Shown: piece after piece, positions 1-10,185 of the stretch | Numbering within the stretch: position 1 is the stretch's first letter | How the letters are laid out: every line of letters starts with the position of its first letter | The notes under the pieces: generated by a model | Seen by the model: only the letters and a program-made list of their open reading frames with translations | Databases searched by the model: none | Told to the model about the DNA's origin: nothing | Source of the DNA: an uncultured Bacteroidota bacterium | GTDB taxonomy: Bacteria; Bacteroidota; Bacteroidia; Flavobacteriales; Flavobacteriaceae | Assembly (NCBI GenBank): GCA_902635895.1 | Contig: CACPPV010000001.1 | Coordinates: 62,001 to 126,000 of the forward strand | Length of the DNA stretch: 64,000 nt | Direction of reading: 5' to 3' | Made by a program: the position numbers and the translations under genes

Positions 1-456
1 AGAAACCAATACAGTATCACCTTCTTTTATTTTACCTACTTCAAGAATACCAAAATATGCTGTCATTCCTGGCATACCTAGAGTTCCAATAAAAGTTGGT
101 AGAGGAATTTTAGAACTAGGTACCTTAAAATACCCCTTCCCATTAGTAATTGAATATTGTTGAACACCACCCCATCCCGAAAGAATGTCACCTTTATTAA
201 AATTTGGGTTCTTTGATTCTATAACTTCTCCAATTGTTCCTGCTCTCATGACTTCACCAATTTGAACCGGAGGAATATAAGATCTTGTTTCATTTAACCA
301 TCCTCTCATAGCTGGATCAAGAGAAACATATAAATTTTTCAATAAAACTTCACCTTCATCAATTTTCCTTACATTTTCAGTTTCGTGAATCCATGTGTCT
401 TCGGATGGAAAACCTGAGGGTCGAGATGATAATTTAACAACTTTATTTTCAAGCAT
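1..456 (-). CDS. Partial NADP-dependent oxidoreductase, MDR/zinc-binding dehydrogenase (PTGR/curcumin-reductase-like), N-terminal part; runs off left edge
   Basis: Reverse-strand reading from ATG at 454-456 gives MLENKVVKLSSRPSGFPSEDTW...LYVSLDPAMRGWLNE...PVQIGEVMRAGTIGEV, typical of the MDR reductase N-terminus; not in ORF track because no stop in window. Confidence 0.8.
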   Translation of the reverse strand, partial: MLENKVVKLSSRPSGFPSEDTWIHETENVRKIDEGEVLLKNLYVSLDPAMRGWLNETRSYIPPVQIGEVMRAGTIGEVIESKNPNFNKGDILSGWGGVQQYSITNGKGYFKVPSSKIPLPTFIGTLGMPGMTAYFGILEVGKIKEGDTVLVS

Positions 457-500
457 TATGTTATGTGTTTTGTAATTGTAAATAAAATAATATACCAAAT

Positions 501-518
501 TAGTATATAAATACTAAA
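501..518. promoter_or_regulatory. Putative TetR-type operator palindrome TTAGTAT-ATAA-ATACTAA
   Basis: 18-bp inverted repeat (7-bp arms, 4-nt spacer), 44 nt upstream of the partial dehydrogenase; recurs at 11652, 14920, 18780, 25092. Confidence 0.6.
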
Positions 519-523
519 ATATA

Positions 524-547
524 AAAAAATACTATGCAAGCATAGTA
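524..547 (-). terminator. Putative rho-independent terminator of the 2989->567 operon
   Basis: Minus strand TACTATGCTTGCATAGTATTTTTT: perfect hairpin followed by T-run just after the stop at 567. Confidence 0.5.
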
Positions 548-566
548 AACTTAAAAATAATATAAA

Positions 567-1382
567 TTATTTCCAGTCCGGATTTCTTTTTTCTTTAAAA
601 GCAGCTATTCCTTCCTTTGCATCATCAGAATTTAAGACCATTTCTAACATTTCCAAAAGATACTTGTGATTCGATTCACTTGAATTTATTTTATCGAAAG
701 CTTCTAAACCATATTGAATTGCAATTGGAGAATTACTCACAACTTCACTAAGCCAATTAGAAACAAATGAATCCATATTGTTTTTAGTAACAATTTCTGA
801 AATCAATCCCCAAGAATGAGCGGTTTTCACTTTTAAATTATAACCCCTAATACACCAATCAATTACATTTCTAAAGGAAATAATTTTGGAAAGTGATTGC
901 ATGACTTGCATTGGAAAAATTCCTCGTTTAACCTCAGGAAGACCTAATTTTAGATCTTCTAATGAAACAACATAATTACATCCAGCAACTAGCAATAAAC
1001 CACCTGCATAAACATCACCTTCAAGTTGACAAATTTTTGGTTTATAAAGCTTATTAAATATTTCTCCTATTAATATTTTAGAATTAGGTTGTGGAATTGT
1101 TGATTTATTTTTTTCTAAATCTCCATTAATTGCTTTTAAATCCAACCCTGAGCAAAACACATCTCCATTGGCTTTTAATAGTAATGCCCTAATATTTTTA
1201 TTAAATGATGCATATTGAAAAGCGAATGCTATTTCATTAATCATCTGAGGATGCAAGGCATTTTTCTTGTTCGGGCGATCTAAAGTTACAATGATAACAT
1301 GATCTTTTTCATGCCACTGTATAAAATCAAATTTGAATGATTTTATATTTACTATATCTTTATTATTAAAGTAACTCATCAA
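567..1382 (-). CDS. Enoyl-CoA hydratase/isomerase family (crotonase), methylglutaconyl-CoA hydratase-like
   Basis: Crotonase motifs (VYAGGLLLVAGCNYVV...LGLPEVKRGIFP); adjacent to carboxyltransferase. Confidence 0.85.
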   Translation of the reverse strand: MMSYFNNKDIVNIKSFKFDFIQWHEKDHVIIVTLDRPNKKNALHPQMINEIAFAFQYASFNKNIRALLLKANGDVFCSGLDLKAINGDLEKNKSTIPQPNSKILIGEIFNKLYKPKICQLEGDVYAGGLLLVAGCNYVVSLEDLKLGLPEVKRGIFPMQVMQSLSKIISFRNVIDWCIRGYNLKVKTAHSWGLISEIVTKNNMDSFVSNWLSEVVSNSPIAIQYGLEAFDKINSSESNHKYLLEMLEMVLNSDDAKEGIAAFKEKRNPDWK

Positions 1383-1387
1383 TACTA

Positions 1388-2989
1388 TTACATTCTAAAA
1401 ATACCAAAAGAATCCGTCCCCTTAATTTCTGAAGAGTAAACTGCAGCTAATGCAAGTGATAAATATTTCCTGGTGTCAGTAGGATTAATTACCCCATCAT
1501 CCCAAACCTCAGATGTTGTGTGCCAAACGCTGGCTCTTTTTTCTGCGTCTTCAGCGAGCGCTTTTTTTTCTTTTTTCAATTTATTTTCATTAATCACTTT
1601 ATTAGAAGATGATGCTGCGTTTCTTTTAATTATTTCCATAACTCCTGAAAGCTGATCTGCTCCCATTACACCAGATTTAACGTTGGGATAGGAAAATAAA
1701 AATCTTGGTTCAAACGATCTTCCACACATTGCATAATTACCAGCTCCATATGAATTCCCTACCTGTAAACTAATATGAGGTACGGTACTTCCAGAAACAG
1801 CATGAATAAGTTGAGCACCAGAATTGATCATTCCATTTTGCTCATATCTTTTTCCAACCATAAATCCTGTAGTATTATGAATGAACAATAAAGGAATATT
1901 AGATTTATTTGCCAATTGAATAAAATGAGTAGCTTTTCTTGCGGATTCAATAAATATCACACCGTTATTTGCAATAATTCCAACAGGATATCCATTGATT
2001 TTAGTCCAACAACAAAACATAGTTCTACCATAATTTTCTTTAAACTCGACAAATTCAGAATCGTCAACAAATCTTTTTACTAAATCTCTAATATCAAAAG
2101 GTTTTTTAAGATTTGAAGGCACTATTCCTAAAATTTCCTTTGCATCGTATTTTGGAACAGAAGCCTCTTTTTCAAAATTATTTACGGTTGGTTTTTTAAT
2201 TTTTTTAATCAATTTTTTTGTAATCTCTAAGGCCTCTTTTTCATCTTTTGCTAAAAAATCTGAAACTCCAGAAATACTACTATGCATTTGTGCTCCTCCA
2301 AGTTCTTCATCTGTTGATTCTTCATTAGTTGCCATTTTAACGAGCGGAGGTCCAGCTAGAAACACCTTTGCAGTATTTTTTTGAAATATAGAATAATCAG
2401 ACATTCCAGGAACATAGGCTCCACCAGCGGTGGCACTTCCAAATACTACAGAAATTGTCGGAATACCTTCTTTTGATCTTCTTGACATTTCCATAAAGAA
2501 CTTTCCATAATTATTAAATACTCTGTCTTGATCAGGCAAATTCGCTCCTCCACTTTCAACTAAATTTATAGTTAATAATTTATTTTCTTTAGCAATTTGA
2601 GATAGTCTCAAGTTTTTTAAACTTGTTGCATAATCGACAGCACCTGCTTTTCTTGTAGCTACATTAGCATTTATTAAACAAAGAACATTTGATACATATC
2701 CAAGCACAACAACAGTAGTTCCGCCGGCACCAAAACCTTTTTCATGTTTTAATCCAGCTAGAGGCATTAATTCTATGTAAGGTTTTTTCTTATCTAGTAG
2801 TAAATCGATTTTTTCTCTTGCAAGTAGTTTTTTTCTAGTTCTAGTTCTTTTTATTTGAGAAGCACTACCCTCTTGCTTAGATAATTTATAGTATGAATTG
2901 AGTTCTTTCAATAATTTTTTCATTGAAATTTCATTTTCAATAAAATTTGAGCTTAAAACATCAACACTAGGTTTTCGAACTTTCATCAA
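1388..2989 (-). CDS. Acyl-CoA carboxylase carboxyltransferase (beta) subunit, methylcrotonyl-CoA carboxylase-like
   Basis: 533 aa; motifs ESGGANLPDQ, GSATAGGAYVPGMSDY, NNGVIFIESARKATHFIQL, FIHNTTGFMVG. Confidence 0.9.
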   Translation of the reverse strand: MMKVRKPSVDVLSSNFIENEISMKKLLKELNSYYKLSKQEGSASQIKRTRTRKKLLAREKIDLLLDKKKPYIELMPLAGLKHEKGFGAGGTTVVVLGYVSNVLCLINANVATRKAGAVDYATSLKNLRLSQIAKENKLLTINLVESGGANLPDQDRVFNNYGKFFMEMSRRSKEGIPTISVVFGSATAGGAYVPGMSDYSIFQKNTAKVFLAGPPLVKMATNEESTDEELGGAQMHSSISGVSDFLAKDEKEALEITKKLIKKIKKPTVNNFEKEASVPKYDAKEILGIVPSNLKKPFDIRDLVKRFVDDSEFVEFKENYGRTMFCCWTKINGYPVGIIANNGVIFIESARKATHFIQLANKSNIPLLFIHNTTGFMVGKRYEQNGMINSGAQLIHAVSGSTVPHISLQVGNSYGAGNYAMCGRSFEPRFLFSYPNVKSGVMGADQLSGVMEIIKRNAASSSNKVINENKLKKEKKALAEDAEKRASVWHTTSEVWDDGVINPTDTRKYLSLALAAVYSSEIKGTDSFGIFRM

Positions 2990-3117
2990 ATAAATTTCTA
3001 GGTTCTAACATATGTAAAATTAATGAAAATTACATACCTTTTAACTTGTATCTTTTACAGATTATCAGTTTAAACTTGAAAATTCAAGAAAAATAAATTT
3101 TAAACAACATTAATTAA

Positions 3118-4524
3118 TTGCAAATGAAAATAGATTTTAAAACAAAGTTTTTTTATGGTATGGGATTTATTTCAGTTGGAATTAAAGACATTTTGTATGC
3201 TGTTTTTGTTTTCTTTTACTTTAGTCAAATTCTTGGGCTGGATCAAATTTACACTGGAACTGCTACTCTAATTGCCCTTTTATTTGATGCTGTTTCTGAT
3301 CCAATAATTGGTACAATTTCGGATAATTATAAATCAAAAAAATACGGCAGAAGACATCCATTTATGGCAATATCGGCCATTCCTCTTGGGCTCTCAACTT
3401 ATCTTTTATTTATCCCTCCAGATAACTTAAGCCAATTTGAATTATTTCTCTGGATGACTTTTTTTTCAATTTTAATTAGATTTTTTCTTTCAATTTTTTT
3501 GGTTCCTGGTATGTCTCTAGGAGCTGAACTTAGTTCAGACTACGATGAAAGAACAGTTATAACAAGTTATAGAATAATGTTTGCAACATTAGTTTCTCCA
3601 TTTGTATCATTTTTTGGATTGGTTTATTTTTTTATTCCAGAAGAAGGTATGTCTACAGGATTATTAAATGTTGATGCTTATCCCAAATTTGCAATGTTTT
3701 GTGCATTAATTATGGTATCAACCATTTTATTAAGTGTTTACGGAACAAAACATACCATTTCTGGGCTTCCAAAAATGCAAAAGAAAGAGTCATTAAAATC
3801 ATTGTTTAAAAATATAATTACAGCCTCAAAAATGAAGTCTTTTAATTCTTTAGTTCTATTTACAATGATGATATATATAGCACTAGGAATTGGAAATTCT
3901 TTAATAACTTATTTTCTCTCTTTCTTTTTTGAGCTCAATCAAAATGAAGTAGGGATAATTATTTTCTCAGGAGCAGTTGGTGGTGTAATTTCTTTATTTG
4001 CTGCACCAAAAATGGGAGAAAAATTTGACAAAAAAACTGGAGTCATTATAAGCACATTTCTTTTTGGATTATTTATGGCAAGCCCATTTAATCTTAGAAT
4101 ATTTGGATTATTTCCTGAAAATGGAGATCCCTCACTACTAGGAACCTATTTAATATTTACTACAATTGCTTATACATTTTTATGGACATCGATGAGTTTA
4201 GTAAATTCCATGATGGCTGATGTAGTTGATGAATACGACTCACTAACTAACCAAAGACATGAGGGTTTATTTTTTTCAACTATGTCGCTGGCTTATAAAT
4301 TAACAGTTGGTTTGGGTTATTTCTTTGCTGGGATATTATTAAAACTAATTTCATTCCCCACTCAAACTGAGATTGAAAATATTCCAATTGAAATTATATC
4401 AAAACTTGGTTTAATAGGTGGCCCACTTTTAATGATAATTTATTTTTTTTCAATTCTCTTTATTTTGAAATATCCTATCGACAAACAGAAATATTTTGAA
4501 ATAAGAAAAAAGTTACAAGAATAA
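3118..4524 (+). CDS. MFS transporter, GPH (glycoside-pentoside-hexuronide):cation symporter-like
   Basis: ~12 TM; DAVSDPIIGTISDNYKSKKYGRRHPFM motif. Confidence 0.85.
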   Translation: MQMKIDFKTKFFYGMGFISVGIKDILYAVFVFFYFSQILGLDQIYTGTATLIALLFDAVSDPIIGTISDNYKSKKYGRRHPFMAISAIPLGLSTYLLFIPPDNLSQFELFLWMTFFSILIRFFLSIFLVPGMSLGAELSSDYDERTVITSYRIMFATLVSPFVSFFGLVYFFIPEEGMSTGLLNVDAYPKFAMFCALIMVSTILLSVYGTKHTISGLPKMQKKESLKSLFKNIITASKMKSFNSLVLFTMMIYIALGIGNSLITYFLSFFFELNQNEVGIIIFSGAVGGVISLFAAPKMGEKFDKKTGVIISTFLFGLFMASPFNLRIFGLFPENGDPSLLGTYLIFTTIAYTFLWTSMSLVNSMMADVVDEYDSLTNQRHEGLFFSTMSLAYKLTVGLGYFFAGILLKLISFPTQTEIENIPIEIISKLGLIGGPLLMIIYFFSILFILKYPIDKQKYFEIRKKLQE

Positions 4525-4618
4525 ATAATTTAAAAATTACTTAGTTAGCATAAATTATAAATATGTTTTAAAAAAAAACCTTATTTTCAATAAATTATTA
4601 CGACAAAACAAAAATAAT

Positions 4619-6283
4619 ATGAACAACGAATTATTTGATTTTCCTTTTTACAGATGGGAAAAAGAACTTTCTGACAAGCCATTTTTAAAGCAACCATTTG
4701 GTAATCTTTGGGAATCATATACTTGGAATGAGGTCGGATTAATGGCTAGGAAACTTTCCAACGGCTTAAAAAGCTTAGGTCTAGAAAAAAATAGTCATAT
4801 TGGTCTGGTTTCAAAAAACTGCAGAGAATGGATCATTGCTGATCTAGCAATTTCTATGGCAGGATATATTTCAGTGCCTTTTTTTCCAACTCTAAATTCA
4901 AAAGAAATCAATAATCTTCTAACTTTTGGAGATGTTAAAGCTCTTTTTGTTGGAAAGCTTGAAAATTGGGAAGAAATGAAAAAAGGTGTAGATTCAGAAA
5001 TGCCTATAATTGCCTTTCCACAATATAAAAATCATTCAAAAGTTGAAGTTGGACACCAATGGCATGAATTTATAAATAAGTTTGAGCCACAAACCGAAGA
5101 CTTCAAGCCAAATTTAAAAGATATTTGGACAATTATTTTTACCTCTGGAACAACTGGTGATCCAAAAGGAGTTGTATTAACATACGAAACACTTTTTAAT
5201 ACCAAAAGAATCACAGAAGATGGTAACCCATTAAAAGTTGATTTAAAAGGAAATAATAGCTTTATTTCCTACATGCCACTTAATCATATTTTTGAAAGAG
5301 TTGTAATAGAACATGTGGCTTTTAGATATGGTGGGACTATTTCATTTGTAGAATCTTTGGAAACATTTGGCCAAAATCTTAATGACATTCAACCTACTGC
5401 ATTCCAGGGTGTTCCAAGAATCTATGCAAAATTCCAAGAAAAGATTTTAATGAAAATGCCACAAGAAAAGCTTGATAAATTTTTAAAAATTCCTATTATA
5501 TCTTGGTTAATAAAAAGAAAATTAAAGAAGGCTTTAGGTATGTCCAAAGCTAAGGCTCTGGTTACTGGGGCAGCTGCAATGCCACTTGAACTTTTAAATT
5601 GGTATAAAGACTTAGGCATATACATTACCAATGGTTACGGAATGACTGAAAATTGTGCTACATGTACAAACTTAAACCCATACCAACCATTAGGCGTAGG
5701 ATCAGTTGGAAAACCAACACCTGGTGTAGATTTAAAAATTAGTGACCAAGGGGAAATATTAATGAGAGGACCGTTTATTTTAAGCTGTTATTATAAAAAC
5801 GAAGAAGTTACTAATGAAACAATAAAAGATGGATGGCTACACACAGGTGACAAAGGTTATATAGACGATGACGGTTTCTTGTATATCACTGGTAGGATTA
5901 AAGATATGTTTAAAACTTCTAAAGGAAAATACATTGAACCTGGTGTATTGGAAGCTTATTTTGGAGATGTAAGTGAATTCGCTCAAATATGTGTAGTTGG
6001 TTTAGGATGTGATCAACCATTATTACTTGCGGTTCCATCTGAATCTGCGTTAGATGATAAAGAATCTACTACATCTAAGATTTCAAAAGTTCTAGAAAAA
6101 GTTAACAGCAACCTGGACAACTACAAAAAGATGTCTAAGGTGATTTTTGTTAAAGAAGATTGGCTTCCAGAGAACGGAATGACCACTCCCACTTTAAAAA
6201 TTAAAAGATCAAAAATTGATGAAAAATTTTCTGATCAGTACAATAATTGGTTAAAAAGCACAGAAGACGTTATTTGGGAATAA
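4619..6283 (+). CDS. AMP-dependent long-chain acyl-CoA synthetase
   Basis: TSGTTGDPKGVVLTYE, YGMTENCA, GWLHTGDKGYIDDDGFLYITGR motifs. Confidence 0.93.
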   Translation: MNNELFDFPFYRWEKELSDKPFLKQPFGNLWESYTWNEVGLMARKLSNGLKSLGLEKNSHIGLVSKNCREWIIADLAISMAGYISVPFFPTLNSKEINNLLTFGDVKALFVGKLENWEEMKKGVDSEMPIIAFPQYKNHSKVEVGHQWHEFINKFEPQTEDFKPNLKDIWTIIFTSGTTGDPKGVVLTYETLFNTKRITEDGNPLKVDLKGNNSFISYMPLNHIFERVVIEHVAFRYGGTISFVESLETFGQNLNDIQPTAFQGVPRIYAKFQEKILMKMPQEKLDKFLKIPIISWLIKRKLKKALGMSKAKALVTGAAAMPLELLNWYKDLGIYITNGYGMTENCATCTNLNPYQPLGVGSVGKPTPGVDLKISDQGEILMRGPFILSCYYKNEEVTNETIKDGWLHTGDKGYIDDDGFLYITGRIKDMFKTSKGKYIEPGVLEAYFGDVSEFAQICVVGLGCDQPLLLAVPSESALDDKESTTSKISKVLEKVNSNLDNYKKMSKVIFVKEDWLPENGMTTPTLKIKRSKIDEKFSDQYNNWLKSTEDVIWE

Positions 6284-6287
6284 GATA

Positions 6288-7310
6288 ATGTTGATTTTAA
6301 TAATAATTGTTACTAGTTTAATTCTAGGTTTTTATATTAATAATTTATTGAAGGATGATATTAGCGATTCATATATCAATAAATTAATATCAATCGCAAA
6401 ATCTAAACCAATTCCAAACTTCATTAAGGGTAAAACAGGATTTGCAAAAAATTCAGATGTCAAAATATTCTATGAGGTTATAACTCTTGTAAATAATCCA
6501 AAAGCAACAGTTTTATTAATTAATGGAGCCGCAGAATCCTTGATTCAATGGCCTGATCAGATGATTAGAAACATTTTAAAAAATGATTTTAGAGTGATAA
6601 GGTTTGACAATAGAGGTGTTGGAGAATCTGATTGGATAAAAAATTGGTCTAGGTCAAACGATTACAATTTAGAAGAAATGGCAAGAGATGCTTTAGCTGT
6701 AACTAATCAGCTAATGATTGAAAAATTTCATGTAATTGGCTACTCAACAGGTGGAATGATAGGACAAATTTTAGCCATAAATCATCCAAAAAAAATTTTG
6801 TCGCTAACTAATTTAATGTCATCTGGATTTTTATTTGATCCTAAGGCTGAAAAACCAGATTCTAAAAAAATTGGTATGTTAAGAAAATTGATTTTCTCAT
6901 ATAAAAACAAAGAAAGAGATATTGATAAAGTACTAAAACTTTATTTTAAAATAGATCATTTATGGGTTGGATCAGAAAACCATATGAGTGACTTTACTAA
7001 GCAAATTCACAAAACTATTTACGAAATTAAATTTAGGAAGGGTTTTAATAAAAAAGCTTTTACTCAACATAGAAGAGCCATAAAAAATTCTGGTTCTAGG
7101 TATAAAAAACTCAAAATCATTAAAGTTCCTACTCTGTTAATCCATGGTACTGATGACCCGTTAGTCAAAGCCAGTCACTCTGTAAAACTTGCTAGTTTAA
7201 TTCATGGATCAAAGCTTATTTTATTAAAAGGGATGGGACACGATTTCAATAAAAATTTTAAAAATCGAATAAATAGTATTATTTTGCCACATATATTACA
7301 ATATTCGTAA
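6288..7310 (+). CDS. Alpha/beta hydrolase
   Basis: VIGYSTGGMIGQ nucleophile elbow, FDNRGVGESDW, C-terminal LIHGTDDPLV/GMGHDF. Confidence 0.88.
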   Translation: MLILIIIVTSLILGFYINNLLKDDISDSYINKLISIAKSKPIPNFIKGKTGFAKNSDVKIFYEVITLVNNPKATVLLINGAAESLIQWPDQMIRNILKNDFRVIRFDNRGVGESDWIKNWSRSNDYNLEEMARDALAVTNQLMIEKFHVIGYSTGGMIGQILAINHPKKILSLTNLMSSGFLFDPKAEKPDSKKIGMLRKLIFSYKNKERDIDKVLKLYFKIDHLWVGSENHMSDFTKQIHKTIYEIKFRKGFNKKAFTQHRRAIKNSGSRYKKLKIIKVPTLLIHGTDDPLVKASHSVKLASLIHGSKLILLKGMGHDFNKNFKNRINSIILPHILQYS

Positions 7311-7384
7311 TATTAATAACTAATAATGATCAAATTATTAATAACAAAACCAAAAAGTTAAATTAAAACCAAAACAAAACAATT

Positions 7385-10105
7385 ATGAAATTTAAATTTT
7401 ATTTATCCAGTTTAGTTTTTTTGCTTGCATCTTTTATGATGGTAAACGCACAAACTAATACTGTAAAAGGAAAAATTACTGATGGTGTTGAAGCTCTTTA
7501 CGGAGTAAATGTAGTCATCCAAGGAACAACAACAGGGGTTATTACAGACGACGACGGTAATTTTACTTTATCTTCTGATCAAGACTTCCCTTGGACTCTT
7601 GAAATTAGTTCTCTTGGGTTTGAAGGACAAACTGTTGTGGCTAATTCGGGTAATCAAGTGATTTCTATATCATTAAATTCAGGTGAAGCTCTAGATGAAG
7701 TAGTTATTTCTGGATCAAGAAAAGCAGAAAAAGCTGTTAATGCTGCATCTTCTATTCAAGTTCTTGGAGCTAAAGCAATTGAAAATAAATCATCTTTCAA
7801 TTCTTTAACATTACTTGATGATATGGTTGGAGTTCAAATTGATAAACATGGAGCGAACAGAACAAGTGTAGCATTAAGAGATAATGTTGATTTATTTACA
7901 ACATCTACATTAGTTATGTTAGATTACAGAACTTTAAATGTAAATGGAATTGGTTTCTTTGATGCAGACGTAAGTAACTTAAGCAACCTTGATTTAGAAA
8001 GAGTTGAAGTTGTATTAGGTCCTGCATCTGCACTTTATGGACCTGGTGTTGGAGCTGGAGTTGTTCACTATTTAAGTAAAGATCCTTTCAAACACCCAGG
8101 GACTTCAATTGAACTCCATACAGGTGGTTTTGAAAAAAATGGAAGCTTTGACATGAATATGTTTAAAATGAACTTTAGACATGCTGTTAGTAATGATGAT
8201 AATACATTTGGTTACAAGTTTAACGTAAAGTATGGTGAAAATGAAGATTTTGATTTAGCAGAATCAGCAAGTTCAAATTTTGTCAATACAATTACAGATG
8301 CAGCAACTGGAAGAGTTGTAAAAACTATTGATGGCTTTATCGAAAGGAATTCGCAAAGAGGTGCTGATGCTACGCTATATTACAGACCTTCAAATGATTT
8401 GTCAATAACAACTGTAGCTGGAATTAATGAAGTGGCTTCTAATATTTTCATCTCTTCAACTGGTGAAACAAGAGCTCAGCAAAGATCAGCATTTATACAA
8501 ACTAGAGTTCAATCAGGAAATTTATTCATGCAATACAATTACACTGACACAGCAAATCCAACTGAGGATAAATATAGAGGTTTTAACTACAGAACTGGTG
8601 TAACATCTGGAGTTGAAAGTAAACAATCTCAATTTCAATTACAATATGAAATAGCACTTGATCAAATTAATACTGGGTTATCCATTGGTGTTGAGCACAT
8701 GAGCTCAAAATTTGATACTTCGACTGCAACATTTGGAAGATTTGAAAATGATGATGACTATAGAATCTATGGAGCTTATTTTTCTGCTAAAACAAAACTA
8801 TCGGATAAGTTAAATTTACAACTTGCTGGTAGATACGATAAATATCCAGAGGTTGGTGAGTCATCCTTTGCTCCTAGAGCTGCACTAGTTTACAATCCTA
8901 ACAACAGACATAACCTTAGGTTGACCTTTAACAAAGCATTCATTGCTCCTTCTGCATTGAATATGTTTGTTGATTTGCCTGTTCAAAAATTGGGACCTGG
9001 TATTAATGTTTGGATTTACGGAAACAAGGAAGCACAAACATTTTCTAATCCATCAACATCTTGGTTTGTTCCAGGATTACCAACTAATGAAGGGATAGGA
9101 ATGCCAGTAGCTACGGCATATGCAGTTGCTACTGCTACTGTAGCTCCTCTTCTTGCTGGAACACCGCTTCAAGCATTTATTCCATTTATAACTTCACAAA
9201 ATACGTTAGCTGGAATAGCTGGTTTAGGAGCTTTTTCTCAAGGAGCAATGCTTGATTTAAATGGTAATGCATTTGGGCCACTAACTGATGGTAGTAAAGC
9301 TGCTCTTGGTGAAGAAACTCACTATGAATTTGGATACAAAGGAATGCTTTCTGATAAAATGACTTTTAGTTTCAATGTATATAACTCAATTAAAGAAAAT
9401 TTTGTTGCAATTGAACAATTAAGTCCACTTGTAGCTTTACCTAATTTAGGTGCCGATTTAGGAGGTGCTGTAAACAGCTATTTTACTAACGCATTTACTC
9501 CTGTATACGGGCCTGTTTTTGGACCTTATTATGCTACACTTCTTTCTAATACATACGCTGCAGTTGGTAACGGTTTAGCAGCAATGGGAGCTATTGGAAC
9601 TGTACAAACTGATCAAGCTCCTGATAATGGAGAAACTAACGTTATGCTTGGTTACAGAAACTATGGAAAAGTTAATTACTGGGGATTTGAAGGTGGATTA
9701 AAATGGAGAGCTAATGATAATTTAACATTATTTACTAATTACTCTACAGTTAGTCAAACAGTATTTGAAAAAGACGATTTAGGATCCTTAACTGAAGTCG
9801 GAGCTTGGCATTTAAACCATTCAAAACATAGAGTTAAGGCAGGTCTTACATATGATAATGGAAGAAAATGGAATTTAGGACTTAGCTATAAGTACGATGG
9901 AGGTTTTGAAGCTAGTATGGGTAGTTTCTACTCTGGAACGGTTGAAAGCAGAAATGTATACGATGCTAATTTAGGATATGACATTAACTCAAAAACTAAA
10001 CTTAGTATGAATATTGTCAACCTTACAGATGAAACGTATAGTTTCCTTCCAAACTTACCACTTCTTGGAAGACAAGTAATGTTCTCATTAAGACGTGACT
10101 TTTAA
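7385..10105 (+). CDS. TonB-dependent receptor with N-terminal carboxypeptidase-regulatory-like domain
   Basis: Signal peptide; VKGKITDGVEALYGVNVVIQGTTTGVITDDDGNF; plug motif VEVVLGPASALYGPG; C-terminal aromatic beta-strand. Confidence 0.92.
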   Translation: MKFKFYLSSLVFLLASFMMVNAQTNTVKGKITDGVEALYGVNVVIQGTTTGVITDDDGNFTLSSDQDFPWTLEISSLGFEGQTVVANSGNQVISISLNSGEALDEVVISGSRKAEKAVNAASSIQVLGAKAIENKSSFNSLTLLDDMVGVQIDKHGANRTSVALRDNVDLFTTSTLVMLDYRTLNVNGIGFFDADVSNLSNLDLERVEVVLGPASALYGPGVGAGVVHYLSKDPFKHPGTSIELHTGGFEKNGSFDMNMFKMNFRHAVSNDDNTFGYKFNVKYGENEDFDLAESASSNFVNTITDAATGRVVKTIDGFIERNSQRGADATLYYRPSNDLSITTVAGINEVASNIFISSTGETRAQQRSAFIQTRVQSGNLFMQYNYTDTANPTEDKYRGFNYRTGVTSGVESKQSQFQLQYEIALDQINTGLSIGVEHMSSKFDTSTATFGRFENDDDYRIYGAYFSAKTKLSDKLNLQLAGRYDKYPEVGESSFAPRAALVYNPNNRHNLRLTFNKAFIAPSALNMFVDLPVQKLGPGINVWIYGNKEAQTFSNPSTSWFVPGLPTNEGIGMPVATAYAVATATVAPLLAGTPLQAFIPFITSQNTLAGIAGLGAFSQGAMLDLNGNAFGPLTDGSKAALGEETHYEFGYKGMLSDKMTFSFNVYNSIKENFVAIEQLSPLVALPNLGADLGGAVNSYFTNAFTPVYGPVFGPYYATLLSNTYAAVGNGLAAMGAIGTVQTDQAPDNGETNVMLGYRNYGKVNYWGFEGGLKWRANDNLTLFTNYSTVSQTVFEKDDLGSLTEVGAWHLNHSKHRVKAGLTYDNGRKWNLGLSYKYDGGFEASMGSFYSGTVESRNVYDANLGYDINSKTKLSMNIVNLTDETYSFLPNLPLLGRQVMFSLRRDF

Positions 10106-10126
10106 GAACTAAAAGATTAAATATTT

Positions 10127-10160
10127 AAAAAAAGAGTAATAGAAATATTACTCTTTTTTT
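10127..10160 (+). terminator. Rho-independent terminator after TonB receptor
   Basis: AAAAAAAGAGTAATA-GAAA-TATTACTCTTTTTTT. Confidence 0.8.
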
Positions 10161-10185
10161 ATTTCATCAATTAAAAAACATTTTA

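Noticed and set aside
3075-3088. CTTGAA-AA-TTCAAG palindrome between divergent 2989(-) and 3118(+)
   Set aside because: Short, AT-rich and single; could be chance in this composition.
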